Positions 62,691-64,000 of a stretch of DNA of 64,000 nucleotides are shown in pieces. Source of the stretch: Pseudomonadaceae bacterium (GTDB taxonomy: Bacteria; Pseudomonadota; Gammaproteobacteria; Pseudomonadales; Pseudomonadaceae); NCBI GenBank assembly GCA_900766265.1, contig CAAFUS010000010.1, positions 62,001 to 126,000 of the forward strand, read 5' to 3'. A program made the position numbers and the translations under genes. Position 1 is the stretch's first letter. Each line of letters starts with the position of its first letter. The notes under the pieces were generated by a model. It had not been told where the DNA came from and ran no database searches. It saw only the letters and a program-made list of their open reading frames with translations.

Positions 62691-63368
62691 ATGAGTGAAC
62701 TGCTGTTGATCGACGACGACCAGGAACTGTGCGAGTTGCTGGTCAGCTGGCTCGGCCAGGAGGGCTTCGACACCAAGGCTTGCCACGATGGCCAAAGCGC
62801 CCGAAGCGCCCTGGCCAGCAGCCAGCCCGCTGCCGTGATCCTCGATGTGATGCTCCCCGACGGCAGCGGCCTGGAGCTGCTCAAGCAATTGCGCAGCGAA
62901 CACCCGGAGCTCCCGGTGCTGATGCTGTCGGCCCGGGGCGAGCCCCTCGACCGGATCCTCGGCCTGGAGCTCGGCGCCGACGATTACCTGGCAAAACCCT
63001 GCGACCCGCGCGAGCTGACCGCACGCCTACGCGCCGTCCTGCGCCGCAGCCTGAACCCCACCACGCCCAGCCAGCTCGGGTTGGGCGACCTCAGCTACAG
63101 CCCCGCCCGTGGCATCGCCACCCTGGGCAACGTCGAGGTCAGTCTGACCTTGTCCGAAGGTCGCATTCTCGAGGCGCTGCTGAGCAATCCGGGAGAGCCC
63201 ATCGATAAGCAATCCCTGGCTCAGCTGGCCCTGGGCCGGAAGCTGACGCTCTACGACCGCAGCCTGGACATGCACGTGAGCAACCTCCGGCGCAAACTCG
63301 GCCCCCACGCCGACGGCAGGCCCCGCATCGTCGCGCTGCGCAGCCGGGGCTACCTGTACGCCTCCTGA
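62691..63368 (+). CDS. OmpR-family response regulator (CpxR-like)
   Basis: A 225-aa two-domain regulator. LLLIDDDQEL, VILDVMLPDGSG (phospho-accepting Asp about 52) and LAKPCDPREL form the receiver; the winged helix ends in DMHVSNLRRKLG and RSRGYLY. The gene directly upstream of a Spy/CpxP-like periplasmic protein suggests an envelope-stress system; the partner kinase would lie beyond the right edge. ATG at 62691 (MSELLLIDD). Confidence 0.9.
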   Translation: MSELLLIDDDQELCELLVSWLGQEGFDTKACHDGQSARSALASSQPAAVILDVMLPDGSGLELLKQLRSEHPELPVLMLSARGEPLDRILGLELGADDYLAKPCDPRELTARLRAVLRRSLNPTTPSQLGLGDLSYSPARGIATLGNVEVSLTLSEGRILEALLSNPGEPIDKQSLAQLALGRKLTLYDRSLDMHVSNLRRKLGPHADGRPRIVALRSRGYLYAS

Positions 63369-63505
63369 GCCAGGTTTACCGATGCTTTACGCTGGGCTGA
63401 CCGCCCTTGACCTTGCGCGCCCTAGACTGGGCACATCCGGCAACCACACAGGGCTTCGAACGGTTCGATAGCCAGCCGGTCCCCAGGAACCAGGAGAGAC
63501 CTACC

Positions 63506-63928
63506 ATGCGCAAGACTCTGATCGCAGTGATGTTCGCCAGCACCCTCCCGGCCCTCGCACTGGCCATGCCCGGTGACGGCAAGCACGAAGGCCCGCGCGG
63601 CAAGCACCACGCGCCGCACATGATGATGAAAGAACTGGACCTGACCAAGGATCAGCAGCGCCAGATGCGCACCCTGATGGGCGAGCAGATGAAGAACCGC
63701 CACGAGATCACCCAGCGCTACCTCGCCAAGCTGCCCGAAGCCGAGCAGAAGGCGATGCAGGACGAACTCAAAACCGCCGCGGAAAAACGCCGCAGCGACA
63801 TGCGCGCCCTGCTCAACCCCGAGCAGCAGAAACAGTTCGACGAGATGCAGAAGAAGATGGAAGCAAAGCGTGCCGAGCGCGCCGAGTTCAAGCAATGGAA
63901 AGCCGAGCGCGACAGCAAGCAGAGCTGA
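63506..63928 (+). CDS. Spy/CpxP-like periplasmic protein
   Basis: A 140-aa secreted helical protein. A Sec signal (MRKTLIAVMFASTLPALALA) is cleaved before MPGDGKHEG. A His/Met-rich stretch (GKHHAPHMMMKELDL) could bind metal. The rest is LTKDQQRQMRTLMGEQ...LLNPEQQKQFDEMQKK, the two LTxxQ-like repeats of the Spy/CpxP family of chaperones and stress sensors. GGAGAG lies 9 bases before the ATG. 137 bases after the regulator gene. Confidence 0.87.
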   Translation: MRKTLIAVMFASTLPALALAMPGDGKHEGPRGKHHAPHMMMKELDLTKDQQRQMRTLMGEQMKNRHEITQRYLAKLPEAEQKAMQDELKTAAEKRRSDMRALLNPEQQKQFDEMQKKMEAKRAERAEFKQWKAERDSKQS

Positions 63929-63951
63929 TCGCCGACGCTCACCCTTAACCT

Positions 63952-63998
63952 GCGCGGCAGCGCTCGCGAATGACCCATCGCGAGCGCTGCCGCGCTTT
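63952..63998. terminator. Long perfect hairpin after the Spy/CpxP-like gene
   Basis: An 18-bp perfect stem (63952-63969 with 63978-63995) and an 8-base loop ATGACCCA, followed by TTT. Probably a terminator or a REP-like element; the short T-run and window edge prevent a firm choice. Confidence 0.6.
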
Positions 63999-64000
63999 GC

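Overview
The window reads as the chromosome of a high-GC gamma-proteobacterium of the Pseudomonas lineage, most likely the Stutzerimonas (Pseudomonas stutzeri) group. The evidence is gene content and order. A serC-pheA-hisC-tyrA/aroA-cmk-rpsA run sits beside gyrA, and mtnA / MTA deaminase / ubiG / mupP / yciK and the Entner-Doudoroff block follow the usual Pseudomonas arrangement. A LamB-type maltoporin stands where other pseudomonads carry OprB. No rRNA, tRNA, CRISPR array, prophage or insertion sequence was seen. Nearly all of the window is ordinary core chromosome.

Layout. (1) 1-6805: hybrid sensor kinase (SagS-like, cut by the left edge), glutathione peroxidase and msrB, alaA, a small conserved gene, htpX with a likely heat-shock promoter, a DUF2959-type lipoprotein and tpm. 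(2) 6888-21604: a complete nitrate-assimilation regulon with nasS-nasT, an nrtABC transporter, a thioesterase, an MFS nitrate transporter with a PP2C-kinase fusion, an NADH/FAD oxidoreductase, assimilatory nitrate reductase and cobA. (3) 21722-29877: rpsA, cmk, tyrA-aroA fusion, hisC, pheA and serC on the minus strand. (4) 29974-40128: gyrA, mtnA, MTA/SAH deaminase, ubiG-mupP-SDR, a diguanylate cyclase and rluB. (5) 40320-56939: glucose uptake and catabolism (eda, pgl, zwf, hexR, LamB-type porin, gtsABCD transporter, gtrS/gltR two-component system, glk, edd, gap, mgsA). (6) 56949-62642: DUF1289 protein, scpB-scpA, an unusual TrpRS, a YciO-type Sua5 protein, a PHP-domain nuclease, yciB and a YciI protein. 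(7) 62691-64000: a CpxR-like response regulator with a Spy/CpxP-like periplasmic protein, and a long terminal hairpin.

The most informative structure is regulatory. Each of the three nitrate-assimilation transcription units opens with the same three-part element: a sigma-54 -24/-12 promoter, then two hairpins with six-base loops of the form A-N-N-G-N-N, the second overlapping the 5' arm of an intrinsic terminator. These lie at 8994-9125 (nrtABC), 12819-12927 (MFS transporter) and 16553-16678 (oxidoreductase and reductase). This is the architecture expected for RNA targets of NasT, the ANTAR antiterminator encoded at 8184-8762. NasT is held by NasS, the cytoplasmic nitrate sensor encoded just upstream. 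nasST has its own near-perfect sigma-54 promoter (6888-6903) but no leader. The circuit therefore reads as nitrogen limitation (sigma-54, presumably NtrC) AND nitrate (NasS releasing NasT).

The glucose block is coherent as well. HexR-type operators (TTGT-N7-ACAA) lie in the divergent zwf/hexR and edd/gap intervals. An attenuator-like hairpin follows the binding-protein gene gtsA, which would let it be expressed above the permeases.
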